Shown here piece after piece: positions 1 to 12,396 of a DNA stretch of 64,000 nucleotides (position 1 is its first letter; the number at the start of each line of letters is the position of its first letter). Made by a program: the position numbers and the translations under genes. The notes beneath the pieces were generated by a model. The model had not been told where the DNA came from, made no database searches, and worked only from the letters and a program-made list of their open reading frames with translations. The stretch lies in NCBI GenBank assembly GCA_023213395.1, contig CM041465.1, forward strand, positions 31,441,741 to 31,505,740. The letters are read 5' to 3'. The stretch comes from Cycas panzhihuaensis (lineage: Eukaryota; Cycadophyta).

Positions 1-527
1 AAAGGATAAGAATACCTAAGACCAATAAAATCCAAGATCATGAAGATAGTTCACTCTATTTCTAGAAATCATAAGAGCAAAACTAAAAGATAAGCAAGAC
101 TAAGATCAAAGGAGCAAGATGATACCAAAGTATGAGAAGAAGGAATTAGTCCTACTCTAAGGAATACCAGTTGATTAGCAAACTGATATCATAACATTAC
201 ACTCTAAATCTATATATGAGACATGAGGAGAGGTCTCAATATATAGACAAATTGAGGTTACCTAAAAATGTTGGATGTTTGACAAGTGGAAAACATCCAA
301 GCTACATACAATACATGTCTTGTATATTATGCATGAAGGACATGTGTCCTTTTGGGCTCTCAAGTAACCAAAGATGCATGAAGGTCCATTTAACTCTTTA
401 GTTACAATGTTATGTCACTAGGAGGAATGTGGGTGTGCACTTTATCACTTAAGTGATAAGTCACCCTATAAAGTACAAAATAATGAATGAAAGAATAAAG
501 TGAATGAAGTACATACTTAACATGTAA
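1..527 (-). repeat. Diverged LTR of the K family, cut by window start
   Basis: The stretch around 230-527 aligns with both LTRs of element K (6987-7497 and 22959-23463). Shared landmarks are the block GAATGTGGGTGTGYRCTTT near 425-445, a run of TATAAAGT-like words, and the ending CTTAACATGTAAACATAAGG. Identity is well below that between the two K LTRs, so this is an older or separate copy. The left end lies outside the window and no target-site duplication can be tested. A short open frame at 216-401 shows no Gag or Pol similarity and is probably chance. Confidence 0.6.
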
Positions 528-555
528 ACATAAGGTTTAATAGAGATAAGGTTTG

Positions 556-1330
556 AATATGTTTCAGGCCCCTCCAACAAATATTTAAACCATTTTTTAA
601 AGGATTTTAGTTGATTAAAATAAGTTCTTTAATGAGGATGATGATACTTCTTTACAAGTGCTTAAACAATTTGATATAAAAGGTTTCAAAGAGAAGCTAT
701 TTGAGTGCTAAAAGGAATACTTTAGGTGTTATACAAAGAGAACTTAAAACCTTAAAAAAGTACCAAGTGATAAATTAAGAAATGCTTTCTTATTTGTTGT
801 GCTTGATGTGGGTTTATTTTGAAGTAAAAAAATGACCACTAAATGCAACTTTTAATTAAATGCACCAAGAAAACATGCCACCAAGATAATGTTAGTTCTT
901 TTAATCAGATACCCCAAGAGAACACACCACGAAGACAATGTTAGGACTTTAAATAATTCTAACTTACTCCAAAATATATGATTTTTTTATTAAAAAAGTG
1001 ATTTTTAGGGCCCCTTTTATGACTAGGGCATGAAGGTCACCATGTAGGGAGCCTTAAAAACACCTATGCAATATGAATTTCTCACTATAAGTATAGAAAA
1101 TGACTAAAATCACTTGTTTTTAGTTAAATAACACACTTACACTTTTTTTAATATGTTAATAAGCTCAAACAATAAGAAAAGGCTAAAATTTAACTTAAAA
1201 GTGATTAAATAACATTAAAAATCACTTAAAATGAAAAACTTTATAAAATAAAGTTTGATTAAAAAAGGAATATGCTTGGTATATCCACTTTAATATAGCC
1301 TAAAGTTAAATTTATAAAGTCCAATGATGA
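556..1330 (-). repeat. K-type leader copy (non-coding)
   Basis: This segment is collinear with the untranslated leader of element K, which is itself split by element A (about 12085-12396 plus 22162-22570). Shared words include ATGATGATGATRCTTYTTTACAAGTGCTT, given here only as its pieces GATGATGAT and TTTACAAGTGCTT, and the stretch around 885-1010 that matches 22170-22270. The homology crosses the exact point where A inserted in K, so it shows the empty-site state. Here the leader directly follows an LTR with no gag or pol between, so this looks like an internally deleted K-family copy. Confidence 0.65.
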
Positions 1331-1937
1331 TAAATTATAAAATTAAATTATTCATCCTTCTAATTTGATCATTGCAAATGTAAACTAGACAAATTCTACT
1401 AAACTATAAGTTAAAAAAGTATTTCTTAGTATTTGTGATGTATAGATATATTACATTATATTTGATTTTGTTTTGAGAACAAAGGCCCTTATAATTTATT
1501 ATCCCATGATCACATAGGGTATAAAGGAGTTAGGCCAGTTTCTAACTCACATAGGAGCCTATTGACAAAACAAAAAACACTTTTCTATAGTAATATTTTA
1601 TGTTCTTCACAATGAGCATGGTCATATGATATTTTTTGGCTCCTTGTGTGGTGTCTAATGAATTTGATATTTTGTCAACACTTTATGAAGTAACTAAAAA
1701 CCCATAGTTAGTACTTAATAAAAATGAGTGTATGATATCTATAGACTATTTAATGCCCACAACTCTTTTGTATTTTTCTTTTATTATTATGTCATATTTT
1801 GTATTAAATATGGGTTGAAGATACTTATTTCATTGTTCAAATGAACTACCTCAAACTTCTTATCTCTTACATTTTGGTCAATAGCATAAAAAAGGACCTA
1901 GGGATGTATGATATGACAACTCAAGTGTCTCCAAATA
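1331..1937. other. No recognisable feature
   Basis: AT-rich sequence with no frame longer than a few dozen codons, no LTR match within the window and no Gag or Pol motif. It may hold decayed gag of element H, which should lie just upstream of the protease remnant at 1938, but I cannot recognise it. Confidence 0.4.
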
Positions 1938-4797
1938 TATGACATGTAGACTAGAATGATTCAGATGTATGTGGAAAGCCATTAGCCATACGATTGTCTT
2001 AGGTGATAAAAATATATACAGTGTCAAAGGCATAGGAGAAGTCCTAATAATTACTCTTGATTGTAATGATTACTATATGGAGAATGTCTTATATGTACCA
2101 GGTTTGAAAATAAATATAATTTCTATCAGCGAAATATAGGACAATCAGATGAGTGTTCTCTTTAAAGATAGAAAAGTTATTATCAATGATCAAGAAGGAT
2201 ACTTGTGAACCTTATATATTTGGAAAGCAGCACAAGGAAAAGTTTTCTAAAGGAAATACATGGAGAACAATTGAAAATTTGAGCCTGATCCACTATGATA
2301 TATGTGATCTTATGTTGACCACTTCACTTAGAGGTATAAAGGTTTATCCTTTGAAGGAAAAATCTTAGGCATTCGATATGTTTAAAGAATTTGAAGTAAA
2401 AGTGGAGAATTAAGTAGACAAATAAACAAGATACTAAGATCAAATAATAGGGGTGAATACAAATCTAAAGTATTTAGCTAATTTTATAATGATCATGGCA
2501 TAAAGAAGCAGTTAACAACTACATATACTCCTTAGCAAAATAAAGTAGCTAAGAGGATGAATAGAACTTTGGTTGATAAGGCTAAGATAATAATGAAGGC
2601 CAAGAACCTTTCAAACATCTTTTGGGTCAATGTGGTTTGTATAATAGCATACTTGATAAACAAGAGTATAAGTAAAGTTGTAAGGAATAAAATACCTAAA
2701 GAAACATAGCTAGGTCATAAACCTAAAATTAACCATCTCAAAATCTTTGGAAGTAATGCATATATGAATGCTCCCAAATAAAAACGTCAAAAGTTTGATG
2801 ATAAAAGTTCCAAGTGCATTCTTATTAGCTACAGTGAAAAAAGTAAAGCATACTGTGTGTATGAATTAACATCTAAAAAGATGTATATTATTTGGGATGT
2901 TATCTTTGAAGAGGAACAAGCTTTAGATCTGATTCAAAACCTCTATATTCTAAAGATATGGCAAGACAAAGGAAAGTAGATTGAGGAACAACCTAAAGCA
3001 AGTTCTTCGAGACGATAATTTATCGAACCTAAAATTGAGCCAAAAAATGAGAAAGAATTTGAAGAGGAGTTTGAAGATGCTTAGGAAACCTAGTCAGAAC
3101 CTAAGGTAGCTCCACCTATTAAAAAAAATTCTAAGTGGTTTTTAAAAATCATATGTGAATCTCACTTACCTAAGATAGAAGGTAAATGAAAGTCAAAGAT
3201 GAGGCTAGATATGATTAATTTTTCCTTAATAGTAAATGTATTAGATATTAAGAGCCTTCAAGTTTTAAAGAGGCCAACTAGCAATAGAAATTGAAGACAG
3301 TTATGGTTGTTGACATTTGTGTTGTTGAGTAGAACTAAGCTTGGAATTTGGTTTATTTACCAGTAAGTAAGCAGGCAATTGGTTGTAAATAGGTCAGAAG
3401 ACCAAATTTAGATCAAATAGAACTGTTGATAGACATAAGGCTAGATTATTAGCCAAAGGATTTAAGTAGATAGAAAATATTGATTACCATGAAAAATTTA
3501 CTCTAGTAGCAAAGATAGTAATGATTAGACTAATACTAGTTATAACTACTCAATTCAAATGGCAATTACACCAATTTGATGTCAATAATACCTTCCTTAA
3601 TGGAGATCTTGCAAAAGAGGTTTATATGGAGCAACTACTTGGATATATTTCCAAGGGAAAAGAGCACTTATTATGTCACTTAAAGAAGGCTTTATATGGT
3701 CTTAAATAAGCCTTAAGAGCCTTGTATTCCAAGATCGATCAATATTTTCTAAATAATGAATTTGAGAGATCACTAACAAGTCTAAACATGTGTATTAAGG
3801 TTCAAGAAACTTCTGTCATATTTGTAATTTTGTATGTAGTTGATCTTATGATCATAGGGAACAATACCCCACAGGTTGAAAGCTAGAAGAATGATCTTAA
3901 GAAGACATTTGAAATGATAAATTTTGGATTGCTCTATGAACTTTTGGGAATAGAAATATGGCAAAAACTTAAAAAGATCTTTATTTTATAGGTTAAGTAT
4001 GTAAGGGAAATCCTAAAGAAATTTAGAATGGAGGATTATAAAATTGTTCAAATCTCCATGGAAATAGGTTTAAAGTTAATAGCTCTAGATGATAATAATG
4101 ATGACCAAGTTGATAGCATAATGTTTGGATAGCTAGTTGGTAGTTTAATTTATTTGACTACTACTAGATCTGATATCTCTTTTGCAATTGGTATGGTGTC
4201 AAGTTTCATGGTTGAGTCAAAGTAGAGCCATTAGAAAGCTGCAAAGAGGATCTTGAGATATTCGTAGGAACACTATAATTTGGATTGGAGTTTATCCAAA
4301 ATGACAATTTCAGGCTAATTAGATATTCAGATTCTAATTATGTTAAATGTGAGAATAGTAGAAGGTCCACATCATGTCATTACTTCAGTATGAGTTCTTT
4401 TGTTGTCACTTAGAATAGTAAAAGATAGCCTAATATTATTTTATTGTCTACTAAGTAGGAATATAAATCTATTATTATAACTACTTGTGAGGCCATTTAG
4501 TTGAAGTAGGTACTTGGTGATTTGGAACTATATCAAGAAAAGGCAACTACATTATACTGTGATAAGCAAAGTACTTTGAAGATTACCAAGAATCTAGTAT
4601 TCCATGCATGCACCAAACACATCAAGATACATCATCATTTTATCAAGGTACAAATCCAAAATAAAGAGGTTAAACTTCGATACAAACCAATAGAGAAGTA
4701 TATTGCTGATATTTTCACCAAATTTTTATTCAAGGATAAGTTTAATAAATTTAAATTTTGTATTAGTGTTAAATCTAATGATATAAACATTAAAGGG
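1938..4797 (+). pseudogene. copia H pol pseudogene (PR tail-IN-RT-RNase H)
   Basis: Reading with frame changes gives a protease tail (about 1938-2207, ending LFKDRKVIINDQEGYL), integrase (2206-2975, with CEPYIFGKQHKEKFSKG, LRSNNRGEY and QNKVAKRMNRTL), reverse transcriptase (3290-3990, with FDVNNTFLNGDL and LKKALYGLK) and RNase H (4060-4790, ending HIKIHHHFIK then ADIFTKFL). The GAG-pre-integrase stretch between the protease tail and CEPYIFGK is absent compared with element C, a deletion of roughly 85 codons. The RT active site reads YVVD instead of YVDD, and the integrase RSDN-type Asp is Asn. Many in-frame TAG/TAA codons stand where Gln or Trp is expected. It is not functional. Confidence 0.9.
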
Positions 4798-4800
4798 ATG

Positions 4801-5070
4801 TGTTAGATTAATGTTCATAAGTAGACAAAATAGGAGAGGTGAGTCATAAGAGTTACTAAAATCCTAAATGGACTTATGACAAGTGTCAAGGCAGTAATGG
4901 ATTCTTTTGTTAATCGTTACCGATACTAGTTGTATGTTAATCTACTATGTATTATGTGTAGATGAGAGAGTTGAGAAAAGGTTCTTAATGAACTAAATTC
5001 CTTCTTAGAGGTAGACTGATTCTACTTGTAAACCTGTGTCTATATGCTTATGTTTGGTTCCATCATTTGA
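4801..5070 (+). repeat. 3' LTR of copia H
   Basis: The LTR starts TGTTAGATTAATG immediately after a purine-rich tract AAAGGGATG (4792-4800), just 3' of the RNase H end. It aligns with the reverse complement of 38279-38615 (3' LTR of C) through blocks such as GAGTTAC, TTATGACA and the GTAGACT.ATTCTAC stretch. The right end is fixed only approximately because no second H LTR is present. Confidence 0.7.
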
Positions 5071-5884
5071 TCCTTAAACCACAAAGAATAATATATAATG
5101 TAATTGGATATTACATCCAATAAAATAAAAGTAGTTTCTTGTAAAAAAACCATTCACTAATTCAAATAGAAACAATATGAGAAAAAAGTCATAAGAAATC
5201 TCATATCGATGCAAATACAACAAAATCAAGAAATAAATATAAATGACATAAAGTAATGAGATGTACAAAGTAATATTTAAGATTCAAGAAATTAGAAGGA
5301 AAGTATGAATAAAGAAAAATAAGAATTGATAAAATATCATTAACTTATGCCCCCAATTCCTAGTGAAACATAAGTATCAAAAACCAAAACTAGTGAAACA
5401 ATAGTCGAAGAAGCTACAAAAGCAATATGTATGCCTTAAAGGTAGGGCATAAAACACCCATTTACAGATAAAAAGCAAAATAATGAGGTCAACATCACAT
5501 GAAATAATATTAATTCTTTGGAATTATGGAAAAATCCACTAAAGACATGGCTTCTAATCCACCTCAATACACGAGAGTGTGGAGAGAGTCTAACAGATAT
5601 ATTATTCCTTAAAATGTGCTATATACATCTTAAAAGAAGTTTAAAACAAGTGATATTTTGAATTGGTTTCATTCTTGTTTTAAATTTTAATTTGTTTTAA
5701 TCTTTATAAAAGGTGTTAAAAAAGACATGAAACATAAAATCACCTAAGATTCCATAAATTTCCTTCTCTTAATCTACAGAAACACGAACAAGTGGCAGTG
5801 ATGATGATACGTGTATCTAGTAGAATGCAAAACTAATCAACAAGTGTATCTCAAGTATTCTATACATTATGTACAAAAATATCA
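5071..5884. other. No gene seen; probably 3' part of gypsy J
   Basis: No Gag/Pol frame and no second copy in the window. By position it lies just 3' of the J integrase (minus strand) and may contain the J 3' untranslated region and LTR, but without a second LTR copy the boundary with H cannot be placed. Confidence 0.35.
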
Positions 5885-6986
5885 TCATGTGTAATAATAT
5901 ATTTTTAAATGGGAAGCATTGGAAAGATTTGGAAACTTATCATCTACATGAGTTGACAACCAATAGTAACCGTTATGGAAAATAATAGTAACAAGGAAAT
6001 AACCTACCCAAATAGAGATTAATTTGCCCTTAGATCTATCTATTATGGAATTAACCCTAATAACCAACTCACAAATATGAATAGTGGGAGGTTAAATAAA
6101 ATGGTTACAGAACACTTTAGCGTGTTTCTATTTTGCCTCAAGATTCTAATGAACTAATAAATGATACTCATTGAAATACTTCAAATTGAGTAAGAAAGCT
6201 TCTAATGCTTATGAATCTAACAAGTGATCTTCCAAGACAATATGAAAGAATAAAATTTTTATTTCAATAAAAGATATGGCCTCGACTTCATATATTAGAT
6301 AAAAATGTGAGTAACTAATGATTGTTTGCATCATGGTCGTATTAGCCGACAAAGTAGAATAAATTTAAAGGTGTTAATCATGTCTATATATGCTTACAAT
6401 TTCTATATGATTCAAACAAGAATTTTATTAAAAGCTTTAGCTTAGCCATCAGCTTTTGGATAATATGGTGAAGATTTAACATGGTTAATGCCAAACTTTT
6501 GATACAATTTCTAACCAACTTCATTTATAAAATGAGTGTCACAATCTAAAATAAATGTATTAGAAATTACAAAAAAATATATGATTAGTTTGAATAAAAA
6601 GATAACATCGGTGACTTTATCTACTTGATTCATAAACATAGCTTCAACCCATTTCATGAGATAGTTTATGCCAATGATAATGGATTTTTATCAATTAGAT
6701 AAGGATGGATTAGTGGGCCCAATAAAGTAGAGGTGTTATTTCAAAAATGGTCCTAAAATAAATACGATGAAGTTGAGATGGAGGTTTTAAAATATTATTT
6801 CTAAACTACTAACAATTAGAACACTATCAAGCAAATTTATGATTATACAAAAATAAGGTTGTACAATAATAACGAAACCTCATAATCTTTTTGTTAGTTG
6901 AGCAACTGGAAAAGTAACCATCACAAATGCTAAAAGGGCATGTTGAGTTAAGCATTCAATGCTAACATGAAATGATGAAGGAGATA
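5885..6986 (-). pseudogene. gypsy J integrase core and C-terminus
   Basis: Minus-strand translation gives, from right to left, the integrase core start FIGPTNPS followed by a KWVEAM block (about 6780-6620), the second catalytic region DCDTHFINEVG (about 6560-6500), then SSPYYPKADG with Asn/Lys-rich text (about 6470-6400), and finally a C-terminal stretch of about 60 residues (6067-5885) with KGKLISIWVG, GGYY-like HNGYY and FPNLSNASHLKIYY. The last block matches the end of Tat/Athila-type integrases. Stops and frameshifts are present. The upstream portion of the same gene continues at 23464 beyond element K. Confidence 0.85.
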
Positions 6987-7497
6987 TGTTCTCTAATACC
7001 ATAAAACAATGTAGGACCTCTTGAAGAGGAAGTATACTAAGAGATAAAAATGATTACTATCACATCAATAGAATTATGAGGACAAGCAAATAAGTAAGTA
7101 TAAACTCAAGCATATGAAGACAAAAGAAATAGAAGAGTAAGAATTATTCCTATCTCCAATTACAAGATTGATTTGTATTTAAATAAACAACATAATGATA
7201 CAACACCTTACTCTTTTAGCATCATCCTACTCTATATGAGAAATGGTTTCATTATATAGAGAAGAAGGAGGAACCTTAAGGGGCTGCATTTTTTACACTA
7301 GTTAAACATTCATGCCTTAACCCATGTGTACTCACATATGCAAAAGTATATGAGGGGTATTTGAACCTTCAAATCACAATATTATATGACTAAAAAGAAT
7401 GTGGGTGTGTACTTTCATATATTAGGTGGTAAAACACTCTTACATAAAGTTATAATATAAAGTGTAACACTTAATATTTAAACATAGAGGTCTAATA
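6987..7497 (-). repeat. 3' LTR of copia K
   Basis: 511 bp, beginning on the plus strand with TGTTCTCTAATACC after the TSD AGATA and ending GGTCTAATA beside the polypurine tract. It aligns with 22959-23463 over its length, best in the right 270 bp (GTGGGTGTG, AGGAGGAACCTTA). Read on the minus strand, its 3' end is ATGGTATTAGAGAACA, which resembles the initiator-Met PBS. That is unusual inside an LTR. Confidence 0.85.
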
Positions 7498-7512
7498 CCC
7501 CCTCCCCCTTAA
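7498..7512 (-). other. Polypurine tract of copia K
   Basis: CCCCCTCCCCCTT on the plus strand, that is AAGGGGGAGGGGG on the element strand, directly next to the LTR start (TATTAGACC, an altered TGTTAGACC). It would prime plus-strand DNA synthesis and fixes the element direction and the LTR edge. Confidence 0.85.
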
Positions 7513-7554
7513 TGTTTACAATATTAAGTTTAACACCAAAACCACCCCTAAATT

Positions 7555-10500
7555 TTTTAAAATTTTCTCTACCAAGTGTCTTAGTAAAAATATTTGAAAG
7601 TTATTAGTCTGTGAGCTATAAAAGAGGTCGATCTCACCATTCTATACATGTTCCCTAATGAAGTGGTGGTGGACCTCAATGTACTTGATTCTTGCATTAA
7701 ACATTAGATTTTTAGTCAACCTGAGTATGCTTTGGTTGTAATAATACAATCTAGTTGAGTGGTCTTACTCGAATCCAAGCTCACTAAGAATCCTCTTTAA
7801 TCATATAGCCTCATAAGTTGTGATCACTACAACTTTATATTTTACTTCTGTGGAAAACAAGGTAATATTAGGTTGCTTCTTGCAACTGCATCAAACAACT
7901 CCTAACCTAAGGTTGAAGTAATATCCCAAAGTCAATCATCAATTATCTTAGTATCATACCCAATCAGAGTTCGAGAACCCCTTCAATGTAAAGTTTTCAT
8001 TATGTGTATATTATAGGCCATGTTGCAATATGCCTTTAAGAATATTACAATATATATTTGTCTATATTCTAATGCTTTTGATTAGGTTAAGACATATACC
8101 TAGAATAAATCCCAACTAAAAATGAAAGATCTGATCTAGTATTAGTCAGATAGATGAGACTACCCACTAATTATCTATATAATATAGGATCTATTGGTTC
8201 TGCTTCCTCATCAAGTGATAATTTTACATCATTCTCTATGGGTGTAAGTGAAAGTTTTCAATCCTTAATTCTAAATCACTATAAAATATCTTAAGAAGAT
8301 TTAGCTTGGGAGCTAAAGAGATAGCCTAGTTGTTGCCACACCTCCATGCCTAAAAAATAATAGAGAAGTCCAAGATCTATCATCTTAAAACTTCTCTTAA
8401 GGTCATCCTAAAGATCTTGTAGCATCTTAGTGTCATTCCCAGTGATCTTTAAGTCATTAACATACAAAATGATGAAGACAGTATGGTTATCCCTAACATT
8501 TATGTATAGATTAGGGTCTAATGAGGGTCAATGATATCCATGTCTCTAAAAATAATCATCAATTTTTTAATACCATGCTCTAGAGGCATGTTTCAATCTC
8601 TACAATGTCTTTTTAAGGTAACAAACTAAGTGTTCTTTTCCATGTAAAATATAATTAGGAGGTTACTCTAAAATATAACTCCTCTTCAAGATCACCATTT
8701 GAAAAGGCACTCTTCATGTCCATTTGATAAATTAGCCACTTACATTAAGCAGCTAAGGCCAATATTAATCTAATGGTATTTATGTTTACCACAGGTGCGA
8801 AGGTCTTCTTATAATTAATGCCTTCTTTTTATTTGAATCCCTTAGCAGCTAGTCAATCTTTATGATGCTTGATTAATCTCAAATTAGAATTTAGCTTTAT
8901 TCACCCATCTATAGCTTATTACTTATTTATCTTTATGCAATTCTACTAAATCCTAAGTTCCTTTTTTTTCAATAGAGTGAATTTTTTTATCCATGGTAGC
9001 TTTCTACTTTTCATTTGTGCATGCCTCCTCAAAATTGAAAGGCTCATCTACACAAAGTACTTCATCTGTAAGTGTATAATTGACTATTTGTTACCTCATT
9101 TTTTATAGATGTTTTCCTTCAAGTACTTGTACATCCTGTACTAACTAAGTATATAATTTTGGTAACTTCTTTATGGTTATAACTTATGCATCAACATCCT
9201 AAGCCTATAATGGCTGAACAACCTCAGAAGGACTAGCAGGTTCAAGAGGAACTGTTGAGGAAGATGGAGCTAAATATGATAAACAAGTAATAAGAGTAAA
9301 AGATAAACATGATATGGAAGATTGAGAGGGAAGGAAGTCTTCTACAATCTATTTGTCTTTATTAAGAGAAAAATGGATGGATGTCGATTCTATCTCCTCA
9401 TTACCTTATCAAAGATGGCATCTCTAAATATATGTATTTTCTTTATAATGGGATCATACAGTCTATATACTTTGCTACTAATAGAAAAACTAAAGAAATT
9501 ATATTTTAGACTTTTATCATCTAATTTCTTCCTTTGTTGTTAGAGAATGTGTATATATGCAGTGCACCCAAAAGTAGGTCAATAGATAACATTTAGATTT
9601 TTGCCATTCCAAGCCTCCTCTGGTATTATATCGGTGACTATTGTAGTAGGCCTCTTATTGGAGACATAAGCTCCTATATAAAATGTGTCTACCTAATAAG
9701 AAAGTAGAAGGACTTTTGCATGCATCATGGAGTTGACTTTGTTTGCCAAAGTCCTATTCATTTTCTTAACCACTATATTTTGTTAAGGTATGTATAAAGC
9801 AATAAGTTGTCTTCTAATCCCATTATCTTTATAAAATTTGTTGAATTCCCATGAGATAAATTCACTGCCATTGTCAAATTATAGTATTTTAATTGGAAGA
9901 TCTACTTCATTCTCCATAGCAAGTTTGAATTCTTAGAGTTTGCCTAAAGTTTCATATTTGTATTTAATAAAATAAACCCAAAATTTGTATGAGAAGTCAT
10001 CAATGAAAGTGATATAATATAATGCTCCTCCAAGAAATGGTGTGGACATAGGTCCACATAAATTTATACGTACTAGCTATAATAGTTGAGATGCACACTG
10101 TGCCTTTCCTTTAAAAAAAGACTCATAATGTTGTTTCCCTATTATATAAGCTTCACAAAGCTATTTTGATGCTAAAATATTTAAAAACCCAAATACCATA
10201 TCTTTACTAAATATTATTTTGGTGTTTTTTAGGTTTAAACAACCTAGCTTGTTATACCAAAGTTGTTTTTAGTTAGTGACTGAGAGACACAAGATGGTGA
10301 AGTATCAAGCATTATGTTTGAAGCATCTAATTTGTAAAGGCCATGGTCTTTTATGACCAATAGCAACCACTTGATTATTCTTATCATTCATAGTTATATT
10401 TCCCCTCTTAAAATAAAACATTCATCTATTGCTTATCTAACTGGCTAACAAATAGTAGGTTTTTATGATTTAAAGTCACCAAGTATCACCTATGGGAAAT

Positions 10501-10720
10501 GTAAAAATAAGGCAATCTAATGAGTAAAAGGAGGTAAATTTGTCTACTCCATATATTTGTATAGTCTTATTATTTTAAAAAATGATTATTTGCTATTTTT
10601 CTTATTTAATATCATAGAGTGAATTCTTGTCACTAGTCATATGATGACATGCTCCCAAATCAATAATCCAAGTGCTATCATTGTTTGTGATGTGATAGGG
10701 ATAAAATAGTTTGTCATCAT
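7555..10720 (-). pseudogene. copia K pol pseudogene (PR-IN-RT-RNase H)
   Basis: Minus-strand pieces in order are protease (about 10690-10480, WIIDLGACHHMTSDKNS), GAG-pre-integrase (about 10420-10220), integrase (about 10200-9560, with a DNGSEF-type second catalytic site, PxQN and MNRTLAN), a linker (9560-9000), RT (about 9000-8150) and RNase H (about 8130-7555). The protease triad reads D-L-G instead of D-S-G, and the RT box reads YVND instead of YVDD. Stops are frequent and frames shift several times. Short plus-strand frames in this stretch, such as 9322-9543 and 10740-10949, are shadows. Confidence 0.88.
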
Positions 10721-10869
10721 CATTATCAAACTAATTAGTGTGTTGTTGATCACTACTTTTAAATTCCCCCCTTTCCTCTGTGACCTCTGTAAAATCCACC
10801 TTGATTTGGCTTATGAGGAGGTTGTTACTATTGTAATTGTTGTCTTTATTATTGTTATTAAGGTTGGTA

Positions 10870-11640
10870 CTATTATCACTGCATGCCAAATAGACACTTT
10901 TGACACTCTAGATGAATGTGGCCCTTTTTGCTACAATAATGATAAATAATGTCATTAGCTTTTGAAGCGTTAATATTTAAATTGTCAAATTATTTATTAA
11001 AGTTTGATTTGAGAGTTTGTTTATCTTTGAACTTGGTTATAAATGCTCCTAAAGTAGATGGTTCATCCCAACGAGAGTAGATTTGTTGCTCTTGTAATAA
11101 AAGACTTTCAAGTTTATTGAAAATTATTATGCCAAGTGTGCCTCTTCTTATGATCGATGAAATGAAGTCGTCGTAATCCCATGGTAGTATATGAATTATG
11201 GTAGTCACAAGGTCTTTATTTGAAGTTGGTTTTCCCAATATTATTAGTTTATTATTGATACCTTTGACTAAAGACAAGAAGATAGTCATTAGCTCAACAA
11301 ATCTTAAAGTACACAAATTTGCCTTAGTCATTATAATGTGAGCATCATCTCGCCTTTTATACAAAGCAATTAAAGTATCTCAAGCTTATTTAAAAGTAAA
11401 AGTAGTTATAATATTCTGATTAATAATATTATTAATAGTTATATAAATAAATGCTAAGGTTATTTCATCCTTATCTTCCCAAGTAGTAATAAAAATAGTA
11501 TCATGATAGATAATTACAATATCATTAGTTGAACTTTTAATGGAATCATGTTTGAGATTTTCACTTGATAAGCAAATTATTTTATGATAAGTAAATTTTT
11601 TATTTTTTTTTTTCTATTCTTAAAAATTATCTTATTTAAC
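10870..11640 (-). pseudogene. copia K gag pseudogene with zinc knuckle
   Basis: The longest open part (10990-11364, 124 codons) contains ILGKPTSNKDLVTTIIHILP and DYDDFISSI followed by KLESLLLQEQQ, which is the UBN2-type copia Gag core. Upstream minus-strand text to about 11640 carries the N-terminal part (TWEDKDEITLAFIY). Downstream, near 10940-10890, lies HYCSKKGHIHLEC, a CCHC zinc knuckle whose first Cys has become Tyr. The order gag then protease is normal for copia. Confidence 0.85.
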
Positions 11641-12396
11641 CAACTTAATGTGGCTTGCATTAAGCATATTTATTATCACTATTATGTTAAAGTTATTTAA
11701 AATACTCTTGTAACTAAAAAATAACTTGGAAACTCGAGGTATTTACCACTTAAGTTCCACCTATAAACATACCAAACAACCTTGATTTTATAAGAAAGAT
11801 CTAACAACTGAAGAGTGTAATTTGAGAAGTAGAGGGCTAGACAATGAGTTAGTCCAACCTTGATCTTTTAAATAGATCTAACAGTTAACTAAGATCAATT
11901 TTAAAACAAGTGAGGTAGGGTTGATCTACAAGGATGCATCGTGCTTTCCCTAGAGTTTATAACTTTAATAACACCATTTTTCTAACCTCCTTTCCTTTAA
12001 AGAATCTCAATTGTCATGCATTGACCATATGATCAATTGGTCCCCTAGGGAATGCACCAATCTTGAGATATACAGTCAAGGTTTTAATCTTTTTTAGGCC
12101 TTTATAACAAATATTTTAAGAAATTTTTTTAAGAGTTTAAGTGCATTAAAAGAAATTGCTTAAGAGAGATGATGATGATGATGCTTTACAAGTGCTTGAA
12201 AATTTAATATAGAATGCTTCAAAAAGAAGTTGCTTGAATGTTAGAAATGATACTCTAACTATAAATAAAGAGAGTATTAAAACTTTTAAAAAGTACAAAG
12301 TGCTAAATGAAGAGATGTTGCTTACTTATAGTGCTTGAAGTAGGTTCATTTTTAAAGTGTAAAAACAACCACTTAATGCTCAATTTAATCAGTAAC
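11641..12396 (-). other. Leader of copia K, gag-proximal part
   Basis: Non-coding sequence between the Gag start of K and the A insertion; it continues at 22162-22958. Positions 12085-12396 match 556-870 near the window start. The sequence CAGTAAC ends here, and GTAAC (12392-12396) is the target-site copy for element A. No stem-loop of the kind found in I, L, D and G was seen. Confidence 0.6.

Larger units (their letters stand above)
1938..5070 (+). mobile_element. Ty1/copia element H, 5'-truncated remnant
   Basis: Order is protease tail, integrase, reverse transcriptase, RNase H, polypurine tract, 3' LTR, which is the copia order. The 5' LTR, gag and first part of protease are missing or unrecognisable. 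The LTR and the protein pieces are closest, within the window, to element C (minus strand, about 38279-54735): both share the protease-linker wording around KGIGEV/KGIGKV and LFKD, and LTR blocks such as GAGTTAC and TTATGACA. H and C are therefore two copies of one family. Confidence 0.85.

Noticed and set aside
3782-3964. Minus-strand frame over H RT
   Set aside because: Shadow of the plus-strand copia RT.
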